Of a stretch of 64,000 nt of DNA, positions 44,152-57,191 are shown piece after piece. Location of the stretch: positions 32,436-96,435 of the forward strand of contig NZ_SMMX01000012.1 of the NCBI RefSeq assembly GCF_004345005.1, written 5' to 3'. How positions within the stretch are numbered: the stretch's first letter is position 1; every line of letters begins with the position of its first letter. This stretch comes from Extibacter muris. GTDB lineage: Bacteria; Bacillota; Clostridia; Lachnospirales; Lachnospiraceae. Made by a program: the position numbers and the translations under genes. The notes beneath the pieces were generated by a model, which had not been told where the DNA came from, did no database searches, and saw only the letters and a program-made list of their open reading frames with translations.

Positions 44152-45258
44152 ATGAAGATTATATGCAGCAAATCAAACCTTGTAAAAGGAGTCAGCATCG
44201 TATCCAAAGCTGTCCCTTCTAAGACGACAATGCCAATACTGGAGTGTATCCTTATTGATGCTACTACTGACATTATCAAATTGACAGCAAATGATATGGA
44301 ACTGGGAATACAGACAGAGATAGAGGGAGAGATTGCAGAACGTGGGATAATTGCTATCGATGCAAGAATCTTTTCAGAAATCGTAAGAAAACTTCCGGAC
44401 AATGATATCGTAATCGAAACGGATGCAAATCTTCAGACAGTCATTACCTGTGAAAAGGCAAAGTTCGATCTGTCAGGAAAGCCAGGAGAAGAGTTCTCAT
44501 ACCTGCCCATTATAGAGAAAGAGGAGTCGATAGAAATATCACAGTTTACTTTGAAAGAAGTAATCAGGCAGACTATCTTTTCAATTGCCGATACAGAAAG
44601 CAACAAATTAATGACAGGTGAGCTGTTCGAGATAAAAGACAGTATCTTAAGGGTCGTATCTCTTGACGGACACAGGATATCAATCCGCAAGATTGAATTG
44701 AGAAATGAAGTCGCAGACAAGAAGCTCGTCGTACCAGGTAAGACTCTTACGGAAGTGAGCAAGATACTGTCCGGAGAGGCAGAAAGCATGGTGAATATCT
44801 CATACACGAATAACCATATCGTATTTGAGTTTGACCAGACGATCGTAGTCTCAAGGCTCATAGAAGGCGAATACTTCAAGATTGACCAGATGCTTTCCAG
44901 CGATTATGAGACAAAAGTGAGAATCAACAAGAGAGAACTCCTCAGTTGTATCGACAGGGCGACGCTTCTCGTAAAAGAAGGAGATAAGAAGCCGATTATT
45001 ATCAATATTGGCGACGAAATCATGGAGCTGAAGATCAAGTCGCAGATTGGCTCTATGAATGAGGAGATAGTGATTGAAAAAGAAGGGAAGGATCTTCTTA
45101 TCGGATTTAATCCGAAGTTTCTTATCGATGCGCTTCGTGTCATCGATGATGAAGAAGTCACACTTTATCTCATGAATGCAAAAGCTCCATGTTTCATAAA
45201 AGACGACGGGGAGAACTATATCTATCTGATTCTGCCGGTAAATTTTAATGCAGCATAA
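44152..45258 (+). CDS. dnaN: DNA polymerase III sliding clamp (beta)
   Basis: 368 residues with three clamp domains. It begins MKIICSKSNLVKGVSIVSKAVPSKTTMPILECILIDA, has the middle SLDGHRISIRKIEL and ends with APCFIKDDGENYIYLILPVN. It tethers polymerase to DNA. AAAGGAG precedes the ATG. Confidence 0.97.
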   Translation: MKIICSKSNLVKGVSIVSKAVPSKTTMPILECILIDATTDIIKLTANDMELGIQTEIEGEIAERGIIAIDARIFSEIVRKLPDNDIVIETDANLQTVITCEKAKFDLSGKPGEEFSYLPIIEKEESIEISQFTLKEVIRQTIFSIADTESNKLMTGELFEIKDSILRVVSLDGHRISIRKIELRNEVADKKLVVPGKTLTEVSKILSGEAESMVNISYTNNHIVFEFDQTIVVSRLIEGEYFKIDQMLSSDYETKVRINKRELLSCIDRATLLVKEGDKKPIIINIGDEIMELKIKSQIGSMNEEIVIEKEGKDLLIGFNPKFLIDALRVIDDEEVTLYLMNAKAPCFIKDDGENYIYLILPVNFNAA

Positions 45259-45293
45259 TCAATAAGCACAACATTGCAAGTAAGGAAAATAAT

Positions 45294-45492
45294 ATGCAGA
45301 GTATAAAATTGAGAGAAGAATTCATCAAGCTTGGACAGGTGCTCAAGGCTGCAGGCCTGGTGGATTCCGGCGTTGAGGCCAAAGAAGCGATCCAGGACGG
45401 TCTCGTCCGGGTCAATGGAGAGACAGATACCCGCCGTGGAAGAAAGCTCCATGCCGGCGATGTGGTAACATTTGACGGGGAAGAAATAAAAA

Positions 45493-45503
<11 letters not shown>
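45294..45503 (+). CDS. S4-domain RNA-binding protein (YaaA type)
   Basis: 69 residues, almost all an S4 domain: IKLGQVLKAAGLVDSGVEAKEAIQDGLVRVNGETDTRRGRKL. Always found between dnaN and recF in this group. Ends 11 bp inside recF. Confidence 0.9.
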
Positions 45504-48523
<3,020 letters not shown>

Positions 48524-48533
48524 GAGGTAAACG

Positions 48534-51002
48534 ATGGAAGATAATATATTTGATAAAGTCCATGAAGTGGATTTGAAAAAGACGATGGAGACCTCCTATA
48601 TCGACTATGCCATGAGCGTAATCGCATCACGTGCACTGCCTGATGTAAGAGATGGCATGAAGCCGGTACAGCGAAGGATTCTCTATTCCATGATTGAATT
48701 GAACAACGGCCCGGATAAGCCGCACAGAAAATGTGCCCGTATCGTGGGTGATACGATGGGTAAATACCATCCACACGGCGACAGTTCCATCTACGGAGCG
48801 CTTGTCAATATGGCCCAGGAATGGAGTACAAGATACCCGCTCGTGGACGGACACGGTAACTTTGGTTCCGTGGACGGTGACGGCGCAGCTGCCATGCGTT
48901 ATACGGAGGCAAGGCTGAGCAAGATATCGATGGAACTGACTGCAGATATCAACAAAGACACTGTAGACTTTATACCGAACTTTGACGAGACAGAAAAGGA
49001 ACCGGCGGTACTTCCTGCCAGATTCCCTAATCTGCTTGTCAACGGTACATCCGGTATCGCGGTCGGCATGGCCACTAATATACCGCCACACAATCTGGCT
49101 GAAGTTATCAATGCAGTTGTCAAAATCATCGATGACGAGATAGAAGATAATGAAGCGACGACGATTGAGGATATACTTAAGGTGATAAAAGGTCCCGATT
49201 TCCCGACCGGAGGAATGATACTCGGCACAAGAGGCATAGAGGAAGCATACCGGACCGGCCGTGGCAAAGTCCGTGTCCGTGCGGTGACCGACATCGAGAC
49301 GATGCCAAATGGAAAGAGCCGTATCATCGTAACAGAACTTCCATACATGGTCAATAAAGCCCGTCTAATTGAAAAAATTGCAGAACTGGTACGTGATAAG
49401 AAGATTGATGGAATTACAGATCTGAGCGACCAGTCAAACAGGGAAGGCATGCGTGTATGTATCGAACTGAGGCGGGATGCCAATGCAAATGTTATACTGA
49501 ACCAGCTGTATAAGCATACGCAGCTGCAGGATACATTTGGCGTAATCATGCTTGCTCTTGTCAACAACGAGCCGAGAGTCATGAATGTTCTTGATATGTT
49601 GAATTATTATCTGCAGCATCAGGAAGAAGTCGTGACACGGCGTACAAAATATGAGCTTAACAAAGCAGAAGAACGTGCACATATCTTAGAAGGATTGCTG
49701 ATAGCTCTTGATAATATCGATGAGGTTATCAGAATCATCAGGGGTTCAGATAACGTACAGGCTGCTAAAGCTGAATTGATGGAACGCTTCGGCCTATCCG
49801 ATGTACAGTCACAGGCCATCGTGGACATGCGTCTGCGTGCCCTGACAGGACTGGAAAGAGAGAAGATTGAAAATGAGTACAAAGAACTTATGGAAAAGAT
49901 TGGAGAACTGAAAGCGATTCTTGCAGACAGAAAGCTGCTGCTTGGTGTCATAAGAGAAGAGATTATCGTAATCCGGGATAAATACGGAGATGAAAGAAAG
50001 ACATCGATTGGGTTTGATGAATTTGACATCTCTATGGAGGACCTGATACCGAGACAGGATGTTGTCATTACGATGACGAAGCTTGGCTATATCAAGCGTA
50101 TGTCTAATGATACATTCAAGGCACAGCACAGGGGCGGCAAAGGTATCAAAGGCATGCAGACGCTGGAAGAGGACTATGTAGAAGAGCTGTTTATGACGAA
50201 TACGCATCATTATATCATGTTCTTTACCAATACAGGCCGTGTATACCGTCTCAAGGCATATGAGATTCCGGAAGCAAGCAGGACTTCGAGGGGGACGGCA
50301 ATCATCAATCTTCTGCAGCTCATGCCGGAAGAGAAGATTACAGCAGTGATTCCGATTGAAGAATATAAAGAAGGCGAATATCTCTTCATGTCTACAAAGA
50401 AGGGACTCGTCAAGAAGACACCGATAACGGATTATGCCAATGTGCGCAAGACCGGCCTTGCGGCAATCACGCTCAGGGAAGAGGATGAACTCATAGAGGT
50501 CAAGTATACGAACAATGAACGGGACATTATCCTTGTGACTAAATACGGTCAGTGCATCCGCTTTAATGAGAGAGATGTACGTTCCACAGGCAGGACATCC
50601 ATGGGAGTACGGGGAATGAACCTGGCAGACCGTGATGAGGTCATCGGCATGCAGCTGGATTCCCAGGGAACGCACTTGCTTATCGTGTCTGAAAAAGGTA
50701 TGGGAAAACGTACGGAGATGGAAGAGTTCACAAGCCAGAACCGTGGCGGAAAAGGTGTAAAATGCTATAAGATTACGGAAAAGACAGGTAACGTCGTCGG
50801 TGTAAAAGCAGTAGATTTAGATGATGAGATTATGATCATCAACACAGGCGGCATCATCATCCGCATGAAATGTGATAATATATCCTCTCTTGGCCGTGTG
50901 ACATCAGGAGTAAGGCTTATCAACCTGCCTGACGGGGATACGGTTGCAAGCATCGCAAAGGTCCGTAAAGGGGACGATGAAGATCCGGAAGAAGAGCAGT
51001 AA
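48534..51002 (+). CDS. gyrA: DNA gyrase subunit A
   Basis: 822 residues. Catalytic Tyr in [11 protein letters not shown], quinolone-region [13 protein letters not shown] (Ser at the usual resistance site, so unmutated there), GyrA box [11 protein letters not shown] and a six-blade C-terminal domain ending in an acidic tail. Starts 10 bp after gyrB. Confidence 0.97.
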   Translation: MEDNIFDKVHEVDLKKTMETSYIDYAMSVIASRALPDVRDGMKPVQRRILYSMIELNNGPDKPHRKCARIVGDTMGKYHPHGDSSIYGALVNMAQEWSTRYPLVDGHGNFGSVDGDGAAAMRYTEARLSKISMELTADINKDTVDFIPNFDETEKEPAVLPARFPNLLVNGTSGIAVGMATNIPPHNLAEVINAVVKIIDDEIEDNEATTIEDILKVIKGPDFPTGGMILGTRGIEEAYRTGRGKVRVRAVTDIETMPNGKSRIIVTELPYMVNKARLIEKIAELVRDKKIDGITDLSDQSNREGMRVCIELRRDANANVILNQLYKHTQLQDTFGVIMLALVNNEPRVMNVLDMLNYYLQHQEEVVTRRTKYELNKAEERAHILEGLLIALDNIDEVIRIIRGSDNVQAAKAELMERFGLSDVQSQAIVDMRLRALTGLEREKIENEYKELMEKIGELKAILADRKLLLGVIREEIIVIRDKYGDERKTSIGFDEFDISMEDLIPRQDVVITMTKLGYIKRMSNDTFKAQHRGGKGIKGMQTLEEDYVEELFMTNTHHYIMFFTNTGRVYRLKAYEIPEASRTSRGTAIINLLQLMPEEKITAVIPIEEYKEGEYLFMSTKKGLVKKTPITDYANVRKTGLAAITLREEDELIEVKYTNNERDIILVTKYGQCIRFNERDVRSTGRTSMGVRGMNLADRDEVIGMQLDSQGTHLLIVSEKGMGKRTEMEEFTSQNRGGKGVKCYKITEKTGNVVGVKAVDLDDEIMIINTGGIIIRMKCDNISSLGRVTSGVRLINLPDGDTVASIAKVRKGDDEDPEEEQ

Positions 51003-51006
51003 GTAG

Positions 51007-51045
51007 AAAAAGGTGGAACCAGCAGTTCAGGTTCCACCTTTTTCA
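51007..51045. terminator. Bidirectional terminator after gyrA
   Basis: 51007-51021 and 51031-51045 form a perfect 15-bp stem around 9 bases with A/T-run ends; serves gyrA and the leftward permease gene. Confidence 0.9.
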
Positions 51046-51054
51046 TACATTATG

Positions 51055-51792
51055 TTATTTTACTTCTGCCCGTCTCACGATAGAGAAACTAACGGCAGAT
51101 AAGAGTATAAAAGTAATGATAAAGAACAGGAAAGTAAGAATCAGATTATTGGAGTTAATCCCCATAACGGTTAAAAGGATATCTACAAATGTATTCCAGG
51201 CCGATGGGAATAACCCGCAGATTAATGGCAGTATGACAAATAACGTTACCGGCAGGCAGATTGCAAACGGTGTCTTGAAATGCTTAGGAAGCCGGTAGAA
51301 GATACCTGCCACAAGATAGCCGAGCAGAAAAAGGCATCCGGTCATGAGGGCAGTCAGCAGCATATTCATCAAGAATCCCGCTGTCCCGTCCAGCTTCTCA
51401 TGGAGGGAAGGAAAAATCATCTGGATGGAAGTATTAACTTCTATATTTTTATAAGATAATGCCGTAACCTGAATCAACTTAGTCATAAGCCCCTCTGCGA
51501 CAGCAAAAACGACACTGAATATGCCTATCGTGCAGAGGCTGCTTTTAAAATAAATTATCCTGCTGAAACCATTCTGCATCAGCATGAGGAAGTGCTCGCT
51601 GAATATGCTGATGCCGGTTATCAGGCATACAAACGCGCCACTCATCCCTATAGATACAGATCCGCTGCCAATATTAATCTTTACAATACTTAGACCGATG
51701 AAGCCTGCTGCGAAAATGAATAATAAAATGGCAAAATAACAGATAAATACAAGTTTTAATTCTGATAACTGATATTTCAATGCTTTTTTCAT
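51055..51792 (-). CDS. ABC-2 type permease of a YtrA-regulated transporter
   Basis: 245 residues, six hydrophobic helices (YFAILLFIFAAGFIGLSIV, GAFVCLITGISIFSEHFLMLM, FLMNMLLTALMTGCLFLLGYLVAGIFY, LFVILPLICGLF, NLILTFLFFIITFILLSAVSF). No further family signature. Partner of the ATPase 12 bp upstream; substrate unknown, probably a cell-envelope-active compound as for YtrBCDEF. Confidence 0.75.
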   Translation of the reverse strand: MKKALKYQLSELKLVFICYFAILLFIFAAGFIGLSIVKINIGSGSVSIGMSGAFVCLITGISIFSEHFLMLMQNGFSRIIYFKSSLCTIGIFSVVFAVAEGLMTKLIQVTALSYKNIEVNTSIQMIFPSLHEKLDGTAGFLMNMLLTALMTGCLFLLGYLVAGIFYRLPKHFKTPFAICLPVTLFVILPLICGLFPSAWNTFVDILLTVMGINSNNLILTFLFFIITFILLSAVSFSIVRRAEVK

Positions 51793-51804
51793 TCCAACCC
51801 CTCC

Positions 51805-52653
51805 TTATACGCCTGTCAGCTGAATAAATAATTTCTGCAGATTCATAGACGATATCTCCAGTCCGTCAGGGAGCACATCATCCGGCCTACCAAGAAGATA
51901 TACGGTTTTCAGGCCCCCAATCGTATCTTCCCCAATAGTTTCCCTGCCTGATATATATGCATTGACCAGCGCAGCCGGACCGGATACACAATAGCCGCCG
52001 TTCAGAATATCATCTCTTGATTCATCTTTTATAATCTGTCCGTTTTTTATAATGACGACATGTTCCACAATATTAGTCACCTCTTCAAGCAGATGGGTAG
52101 AAATTACCACGGTAAACGGGTTTTGGGCATACTTCTCGATAAGAAGCCTGTAAAAAAGATCTCTGTGGTATGCGTCCAGCCCAAGAACAGGTTCGTCTAA
52201 AAATACATATGGAACATTGACGGAAAGAGCCATGATGTTCTTAAATATAGACTGATAGCCGGTAGATAAGTTTTTGATTTTCCTTTTTTTAGGTAGCTCG
52301 AATACTTTGCACAGCTTATCTGCATATTCCATATCGAAATCAGGATAAAATTCTTTGCCCCAGAAGAAGGCTTCTTTCACTTTCATTCCCTCCGGATACA
52401 GATTATTTTCATTCACCAGAAAAAAGCGGGATAGCACTTGCTCGTTCTCTTTCACAGGCTCGCCGTCTAGCGTCACGGTTCCCTCATCCTGGAATATCCG
52501 GTTATTGATGATATTCAGAAGCGTAGATTTGCCCGCCCCGTTTCTCCCTAAAAGACCGTAGATCTTTCCCTCCTCCAGTTGAAGATTTACGTCAGCCAAA
52601 GCTTTTGTGTCTTTAAAAGTCTTGGAAATGCCTTTTATCTCTATTCCTTTCAT
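51805..52653 (-). CDS. ABC transporter ATPase of the GntR/YtrA cluster
   Basis: 282 residues: Walker A GRNGAGKST, signature LSTGYQS (variant of LSGGQ), Walker B VFLDEPVLGLD, H-loop STHLLEE. Starts inside the regulator's stop (4-bp overlap). Drives the adjoining permease. Confidence 0.88.
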   Translation of the reverse strand: MKGIEIKGISKTFKDTKALADVNLQLEEGKIYGLLGRNGAGKSTLLNIINNRIFQDEGTVTLDGEPVKENEQVLSRFFLVNENNLYPEGMKVKEAFFWGKEFYPDFDMEYADKLCKVFELPKKRKIKNLSTGYQSIFKNIMALSVNVPYVFLDEPVLGLDAYHRDLFYRLLIEKYAQNPFTVVISTHLLEEVTNIVEHVVIIKNGQIIKDESRDDILNGGYCVSGPAALVNAYISGRETIGEDTIGGLKTVYLLGRPDDVLPDGLEISSMNLQKLFIQLTGV

Positions 52654-53018
52654 TTTACAAATCCCCTTTCTATCATCGCGATAATGTCATCGCTTGTGAT
52701 GCCGAGCCTTTTAGCCTCCTCTATCATCTTACAGATATAGCTGTCATAAAACTGGCTCTGCCTCTTATCCTTTAACCTCTGTACGGCCCCTTTTGATACA
52801 AACATCCCTACACCCCGCTTTTTAAATAAGATTGATTCGTCTACAAGTAGATTGATTCCTTTTAGCGCTGTTGCCGGATTAATTTTATAATTAACGGAAA
52901 ATTCCGTGATGGAAGGAATCTGTTCCTCTTCGTGAAAAGCGCCGGTCAGTATGCCGTCTTCTATAGTTTCGGCAATCTGTATGAAGATTGGCTTTTCCTG
53001 ATTTAGTTCCTGCTTCAT
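52650..53018 (-). CDS. GntR-family regulator (YtrA subfamily)
   Basis: 122 residues: winged helix (KPIFIQIAETIEDGILTGAFHEEEQIPSITEFSVNYKINPATALKGINLLVDESILFKKRGVGMFV) with only a short C-terminal helix, as in YtrA. It likely represses this operon from the palindrome at 53041-53062 just upstream of its start, released by envelope stress. Confidence 0.85.
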   Translation of the reverse strand: MKQELNQEKPIFIQIAETIEDGILTGAFHEEEQIPSITEFSVNYKINPATALKGINLLVDESILFKKRGVGMFVSKGAVQRLKDKRQSQFYDSYICKMIEEAKRLGITSDDIIAMIERGFVK

Positions 53019-53040
53019 GCTATCCCTCCTATCTTATTTG

Positions 53041-53100
53041 GTTAATTACTTAAATAATTAACTATATATGTATTAAAGCACAGATTTACATTTATGTCAA
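53041..53100 (-). promoter_or_regulatory. Promoter and operator of the GntR/ABC operon
   Basis: Minus strand: TTGACA (53100-53095), 17-base spacer, TTTAAT (53077-53072). Downstream, GTTAATTA/TAATTAAC (53041-53048 and 53055-53062) is a perfect inverted repeat over the likely start, suited to block transcription when bound by the GntR protein. Confidence 0.7.
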
Positions 53101-53122
53101 TATAATAATTCTCATAAGAAAA

Positions 53123-53142
53123 CTGCCCCTTTATAGGGGCAG
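53123..53142 (-). terminator. Terminator after the diguanylate cyclase gene
   Basis: CTGCCCCT (53123-53130) and AGGGGCAG (53135-53142) pair around 4 bases; on the minus strand TTTTCTT follows. Confidence 0.8.
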
Positions 53143-53145
53143 CTT

Positions 53146-54318
53146 TTATAATGCTTCATTTTCATGAAATTCTTTTTTCTGTCTGTACATGGCTGCATCC
53201 GCCCGTTTGAACAGCTCCTTCAGATTCCGGTCTTTTTCGGGATGGAACAGTTCATAACCGATGGAAAGCGACAGGGGGATTTTCAATGCTAGTTCTGCTG
53301 AAAGCTCTTCCAGCCTGCAGTTGACATTCTCTATGAAGTCTTTCATTTCCCCGTCATCCGTATCCCAGAAGAGGATGACAAATTCATCGCCTCCAAGCCG
53401 GTATGCCGTACTGTTTTTTGTAACGGAGGACTGTATGGCCCTGGCAGCCGTCAGTATAAACAAATCGCCGGTGCTGTGGCCTAGCCGGTCATTGACGAGC
53501 TTCAGGCTGTTGAGGTCGGCTATGACAATGCCAATCCCGTCTTTTTTCGTCCTGGCTTCCAGATTATGCAAGTCCGTTTCAAAAGAATTGCGATTCTTAA
53601 GCTCTGTCAGACGGTCCGTGTTGGCCATGTCCTTATAGGCCGGATTCGACACTCTCCGAAAGATGAGGACTGCCGCGGCCGTTCCTGCTATACAGGTAAT
53701 TAAGATGATGAACGGCAGGAACAGCTTCATCTTGTGGAAGGTGTCATACTGATGGGCGGCTTCAAATTCGATGCCGAGCACGCCGACAACCTCATTTTTA
53801 TCGTGTATGGGAAAATACGTAATGAAAATACTGCCCCAGTCTGTCTGCTTAATATCATCAGGCAGTACGATATCTCCATTCAGTGCGCGTTCCATATCCC
53901 CATATATTTCATGCTCTATCCGATCTCCCGGATAGCGAAAATCTGCGGCCTTATAATCCAGTCCGTCTATGACATAGATAAAATTTCCGCTGCTGTCCTT
54001 TTTGGCAGTATATAGATATCGGACATCTGTTGACAGCTTGACATCTTCCAGCACTTTCTTCATGGAGATATAGGAAGGCTCGTCCATGTCCTCCTTCGTA
54101 TTGATATCACGGAAGGTACTTTTGTCCAGGCTGTCTTCAAGATAGTCGTGGATAGCAGTGACTCTGTCCTCCAGATTCAATATCATGTCCTTGTATGCCA
54201 GGATATAGCCTATGTGGAATATGATAGAGGAACAGAATATTGTTGTCATAATAATCAATATAGATACCTGGACGTCTACCCGCCTTATCTTTTTTCTTAA
54301 GTTCTTACCGGTTCCCAC
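53146..54318 (-). CDS. Membrane diguanylate cyclase (GGDEF)
   Basis: 390 residues. Helix 1 (about 15-40), an outer sensor region of about 160 residues ending with VVGVLGIEFEA (Cache-like), helix 2 (FLPFIILITCIAGTAAAVLIF, about 200-220) and a C-terminal GGDEF domain with an intact RLGGDEFVIL. The inhibitory RxxD site is not seen (KNST at that position), so product inhibition may be absent. It makes c-di-GMP in response to an unknown outside signal. Single-gene transcript. Confidence 0.85.
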   Translation of the reverse strand: MGTGKNLRKKIRRVDVQVSILIIMTTIFCSSIIFHIGYILAYKDMILNLEDRVTAIHDYLEDSLDKSTFRDINTKEDMDEPSYISMKKVLEDVKLSTDVRYLYTAKKDSSGNFIYVIDGLDYKAADFRYPGDRIEHEIYGDMERALNGDIVLPDDIKQTDWGSIFITYFPIHDKNEVVGVLGIEFEAAHQYDTFHKMKLFLPFIILITCIAGTAAAVLIFRRVSNPAYKDMANTDRLTELKNRNSFETDLHNLEARTKKDGIGIVIADLNSLKLVNDRLGHSTGDLFILTAARAIQSSVTKNSTAYRLGGDEFVILFWDTDDGEMKDFIENVNCRLEELSAELALKIPLSLSIGYELFHPEKDRNLKELFKRADAAMYRQKKEFHENEAL

Positions 54319-54355
54319 TCCCTGTTCCTTTCTATGGCGGAATTGTTAAGGGATA

Positions 54356-54796
54356 TTATAACTCGCGTATTATAATCTCAGCAACTTTTTTGACCGTATC
54401 AGCTACAAACTGCGTACACTGTGCCTTCCTCTCAGGAGAATTACGCTCCATCCCCTGTGTCAGGACACGGCAGCATGTACCGCCGCAGGCCGCCTTGAAG
54501 TAGTCGTGCAGCTCATTGGTAAGCGCAAAGCAGCGGTTGATCTTCTTATCGCCCGGTGTGGACCGTCCGAAGAAATATCCGATACACATCGTACCTCCGG
54601 CAAGCGCGCCGCAGATACATCCTCCTCCCCCGAGCCCCCAGGGAAAACCGGAGCTCATCGCAATAGCGTCATCAGACATATCCAGCTCGAAGTTCTTTTT
54701 GATTGCATAGATGATAGATTCGGAACAGGCGAACCCGGAATGAAAGATATCCACAGCGTCCTTTTGCAGCTGCTCCATGTTGATATCAGTAGTCAT
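54356..54796 (-). CDS. C_GCAxxG_C_C family protein
   Basis: About 146 residues from MTTDINMEQLQKDAV (GGGAGG 8 bases upstream). Conserved cysteines: FACSES, the GGGCICGALAGGTMCIGYFFG motif that names the family, ACGGTCCRVL and QC near the end. Probably binds a metal cluster; redox or transport role unknown. Confidence 0.85.
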   Translation of the reverse strand: MTTDINMEQLQKDAVDIFHSGFACSESIIYAIKKNFELDMSDDAIAMSSGFPWGLGGGGCICGALAGGTMCIGYFFGRSTPGDKKINRCFALTNELHDYFKAACGGTCCRVLTQGMERNSPERKAQCTQFVADTVKKVAEIIIREL

Positions 54797-54875
54797 GTTA
54801 TAAACCTCCCATTTCATATATGTAGAATTTTCTTAATCTCTTGGTCATATTATAGCCTTACTTGTGGAAAAGTTC

Positions 54876-54961
54876 AATCAGGGACAGGGCAAATTGGGGT
54901 TGGGGACGGGGGAAATTTCAATTTCCCCCGTCCCCAACCCCAATTTGCCCTGTCCCTGATT
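54876..54961. repeat. Perfect 2x42-bp palindrome (GGGGACG family)
   Basis: 54876-54917 and 54920-54961 are exact inverted repeats around two bases. The arm contains GGGGACGGGGG preceded by TTGGGG, and an outer part AGGGACAGGGC not found in the other copies. It lies between the divergent C_GCAxxG gene and the fumarase operon. Confidence 0.9.
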
Positions 54962-55033
54962 TTGACATGTGGCGCTAAAACCTTTATACTATAATAAGTG
55001 AAAACTATCCAATTTTAAACCGGGAGGAAAATC

Positions 55034-55876
55034 ATGCGTACAATTGACGTAGATATTATAACTGATAACATCAAAGAGATGTGTATAGAAGCGAACCATT
55101 TTCTGTCGAAAGATATGGATATCGCGATGAAGGAGGCGGCCAGGAACGAGGAAGCCCCGATTGGGAAGCAGATTCTGGAGCAGCTGCAGGAGAATCTGAA
55201 GGTTGCGGCGGATGACATGATTCCCATCTGCCAGGATACTGGCATGGCGGTCGTATTCATAGAGGCAGGACAGGACGTTCATTTTACGGGCGGAAGCCTT
55301 GAGGAAGCGGTAAACGAAGGGGTGCGAAAGGGATATGCCGAAGGTTTCCTCCGCAAGTCTGTCGTAAGTGATCCTATTATAAGAGAGAATACGAAGGACA
55401 ATACCCCGGCAGTTATCCACTATAGTATCGTGCCTGGGGACAAGGTTACCGTCAAGGTTGCCCCGAAAGGGTTTGGCAGCGAGAATATGAGCCGCGTCTT
55501 TATGCTGAAGCCGGCGGACGGATTAGACGGGGTGAAAAATGCGGTCTTGACGGCTGTCAGAGATGCAGGACCGAACGCCTGCCCTCCGATGGTAGTCGGT
55601 GTCGGCATAGGAGGCACCTTCGAGAAATGTGCACTATTGTCCAAAGAGGCGCTTACGAGGGAGGTCGGCTCACAGGCAGATATTCCATGGGTATCCGAAC
55701 TGGAAGAGGAGCTGCTTCAAAGGATTAACGGCCTTGGCATCGGACCCGGCGGCCTTGGCGGTACGACGACAGCACTCGCGGTCCATGTAAATACTTACCC
55801 GACGCATATCGCAGGCCTGCCAGTGGCGGTCAATATATGCTGTCATGTGAACAGACATGTGATCAGGGAGATATAA
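55034..55876 (+). CDS. Class I fumarate hydratase, alpha subunit
   Basis: 280 residues; the 4Fe-4S N-terminal half of class I fumarase/tartrate dehydratase. Cluster cysteines: PICQDTG, GPNACPP and FEKCALL. GGAGG lies before the ATG. With the beta subunit it interconverts fumarate and malate. Tartrate dehydratase is the main alternative. Confidence 0.9.
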   Translation: MRTIDVDIITDNIKEMCIEANHFLSKDMDIAMKEAARNEEAPIGKQILEQLQENLKVAADDMIPICQDTGMAVVFIEAGQDVHFTGGSLEEAVNEGVRKGYAEGFLRKSVVSDPIIRENTKDNTPAVIHYSIVPGDKVTVKVAPKGFGSENMSRVFMLKPADGLDGVKNAVLTAVRDAGPNACPPMVVGVGIGGTFEKCALLSKEALTREVGSQADIPWVSELEEELLQRINGLGIGPGGLGGTTTALAVHVNTYPTHIAGLPVAVNICCHVNRHVIREI

Positions 55877-55908
55877 GTTAACTAAAAGTACGTGAAAGGA
55901 AATGTATT

Positions 55909-56460
55909 ATGATGGAAAAGCATGTTGCAGCTCCGATAACAAAAGATATTGCCCGTACACTGCGCGCGGGGGAATATATCTATCTGACCGGGACAATATA
56001 TACAGCAAGGGATGCCGCCCATAAAAGGATGGAAGAGGCATTATCCGGAGACGAAGGACTTCCCCTTGATGTCAGAGGCCAGGTCATATACTATATGGGA
56101 CCCTCGCCGGCGAGAGAAGGCCGTCCCATCGGTTCAGCCGGACCTACGACAGCCAGCCGCATGGACAGATATACCCCAAGGCTTCTTGATCTGGGGCTCG
56201 GAGCCATGATTGGAAAGGGAAAGCGGAGCAAGGAAGTACTGGAAGCTATCGTAAGAAACGAAAGTGTTTACCTTGCGGCGGTAGGCGGCGCCGGGGCGCT
56301 GATTTCTAAATGTATCAAAGAGTCTGAAGTCGTAGCATATGATGATCTGGGGACGGAAGCCATACGGAAGCTGACCGTGGAGAACTTTCCGGTAATCGTT
56401 GTGGCAGACTGCGCAGGCAATAATCTGTACGAAACTGCTATTAAGGAGTATGAAAGATAA
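55909..56460 (+). CDS. Class I fumarate hydratase, beta subunit
   Basis: 183 residues: LTGTIYTARDAAHKRM, YMGPSPAREGRPIGSAGPTTASRMD and AAVGGAGALISKCIKESEVVAYDDLGTEAIRKL are the conserved C-terminal half of class I fumarases. Follows alpha by 32 bp and ends in a TAATG overlap with plsC. Confidence 0.92.
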   Translation: MMEKHVAAPITKDIARTLRAGEYIYLTGTIYTARDAAHKRMEEALSGDEGLPLDVRGQVIYYMGPSPAREGRPIGSAGPTTASRMDRYTPRLLDLGLGAMIGKGKRSKEVLEAIVRNESVYLAAVGGAGALISKCIKESEVVAYDDLGTEAIRKLTVENFPVIVVADCAGNNLYETAIKEYER

Positions 56461-57191
56461 TGAAGAGAATATTGCTTATGGTATGCAGGAATATCATCCT
56501 CGTACCGTTTATGTGGGTCAAGTTATGTTATTATGCCTCTCATGTGGACAAGTATTCGGAAGAAAAACGGTTTGAAATGCTGAAATTCATAACGACCCGC
56601 GCCAACAAAGGCGGTAATGTCACGATTGAAGTACACGGGAAAGAAAACATACCGGAAAAAGATGGGTTCATGTTCTTTCCCAACCATCAGGGATTATATG
56701 ATGTACTGGCAATAATACAGGCCTGTCCGCGCCCGTTTTCTGTCGTGGCAAAAAAAGAAGTTGCCAATATACAGTTTTTGAAGCAGGTATTTGCGTGTAT
56801 GAAGGCATATATGATTGACCGCGACGATGTCCGCCAGGCAATGCAGGTTATCATTGACGTTGCCAAAGAGGTGAAGAACGGAAGGAACTATCTCATATTT
56901 GCGGAAGGTACCCGCTCCAGGAATGGTAATAAAGTGCAGCCGTTCAAAGGAGGCAGCTTCAAGGCAGCCACGAAAGCAAGATGTCCGATTGTTCCGGTTG
57001 CACTTATCGATTCGTTCGTCCCGTTCGATTCAAGTACGATGAAGCCGGTGACCGTCCAGGTCCATTTTTTAAAGCCGCTGTACTATGACGAGTATAAGGA
57101 TATGAAGACGACCGAGATAGCCGGACAGGTAAAGGATGCTATCCAGCAGACGATACAGGAACATGATTCTAAAAGCGGCTGGCTTATGTAA
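56460..57191 (+). CDS. plsC: 1-acyl-glycerol-3-phosphate acyltransferase (PlsC-like)
   Basis: 243 residues with an N-terminal membrane-associated helix. The acyltransferase motifs are NHQGLYD (HX4D), the VAKKE block, FAEGTRSRNG (EGTR) and CPIVPVALIDS. It adds the second acyl chain in phospholipid synthesis. Start overlaps the fumarase stop by 1 base. Confidence 0.88.
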   Translation: MKRILLMVCRNIILVPFMWVKLCYYASHVDKYSEEKRFEMLKFITTRANKGGNVTIEVHGKENIPEKDGFMFFPNHQGLYDVLAIIQACPRPFSVVAKKEVANIQFLKQVFACMKAYMIDRDDVRQAMQVIIDVAKEVKNGRNYLIFAEGTRSRNGNKVQPFKGGSFKAATKARCPIVPVALIDSFVPFDSSTMKPVTVQVHFLKPLYYDEYKDMKTTEIAGQVKDAIQQTIQEHDSKSGWLM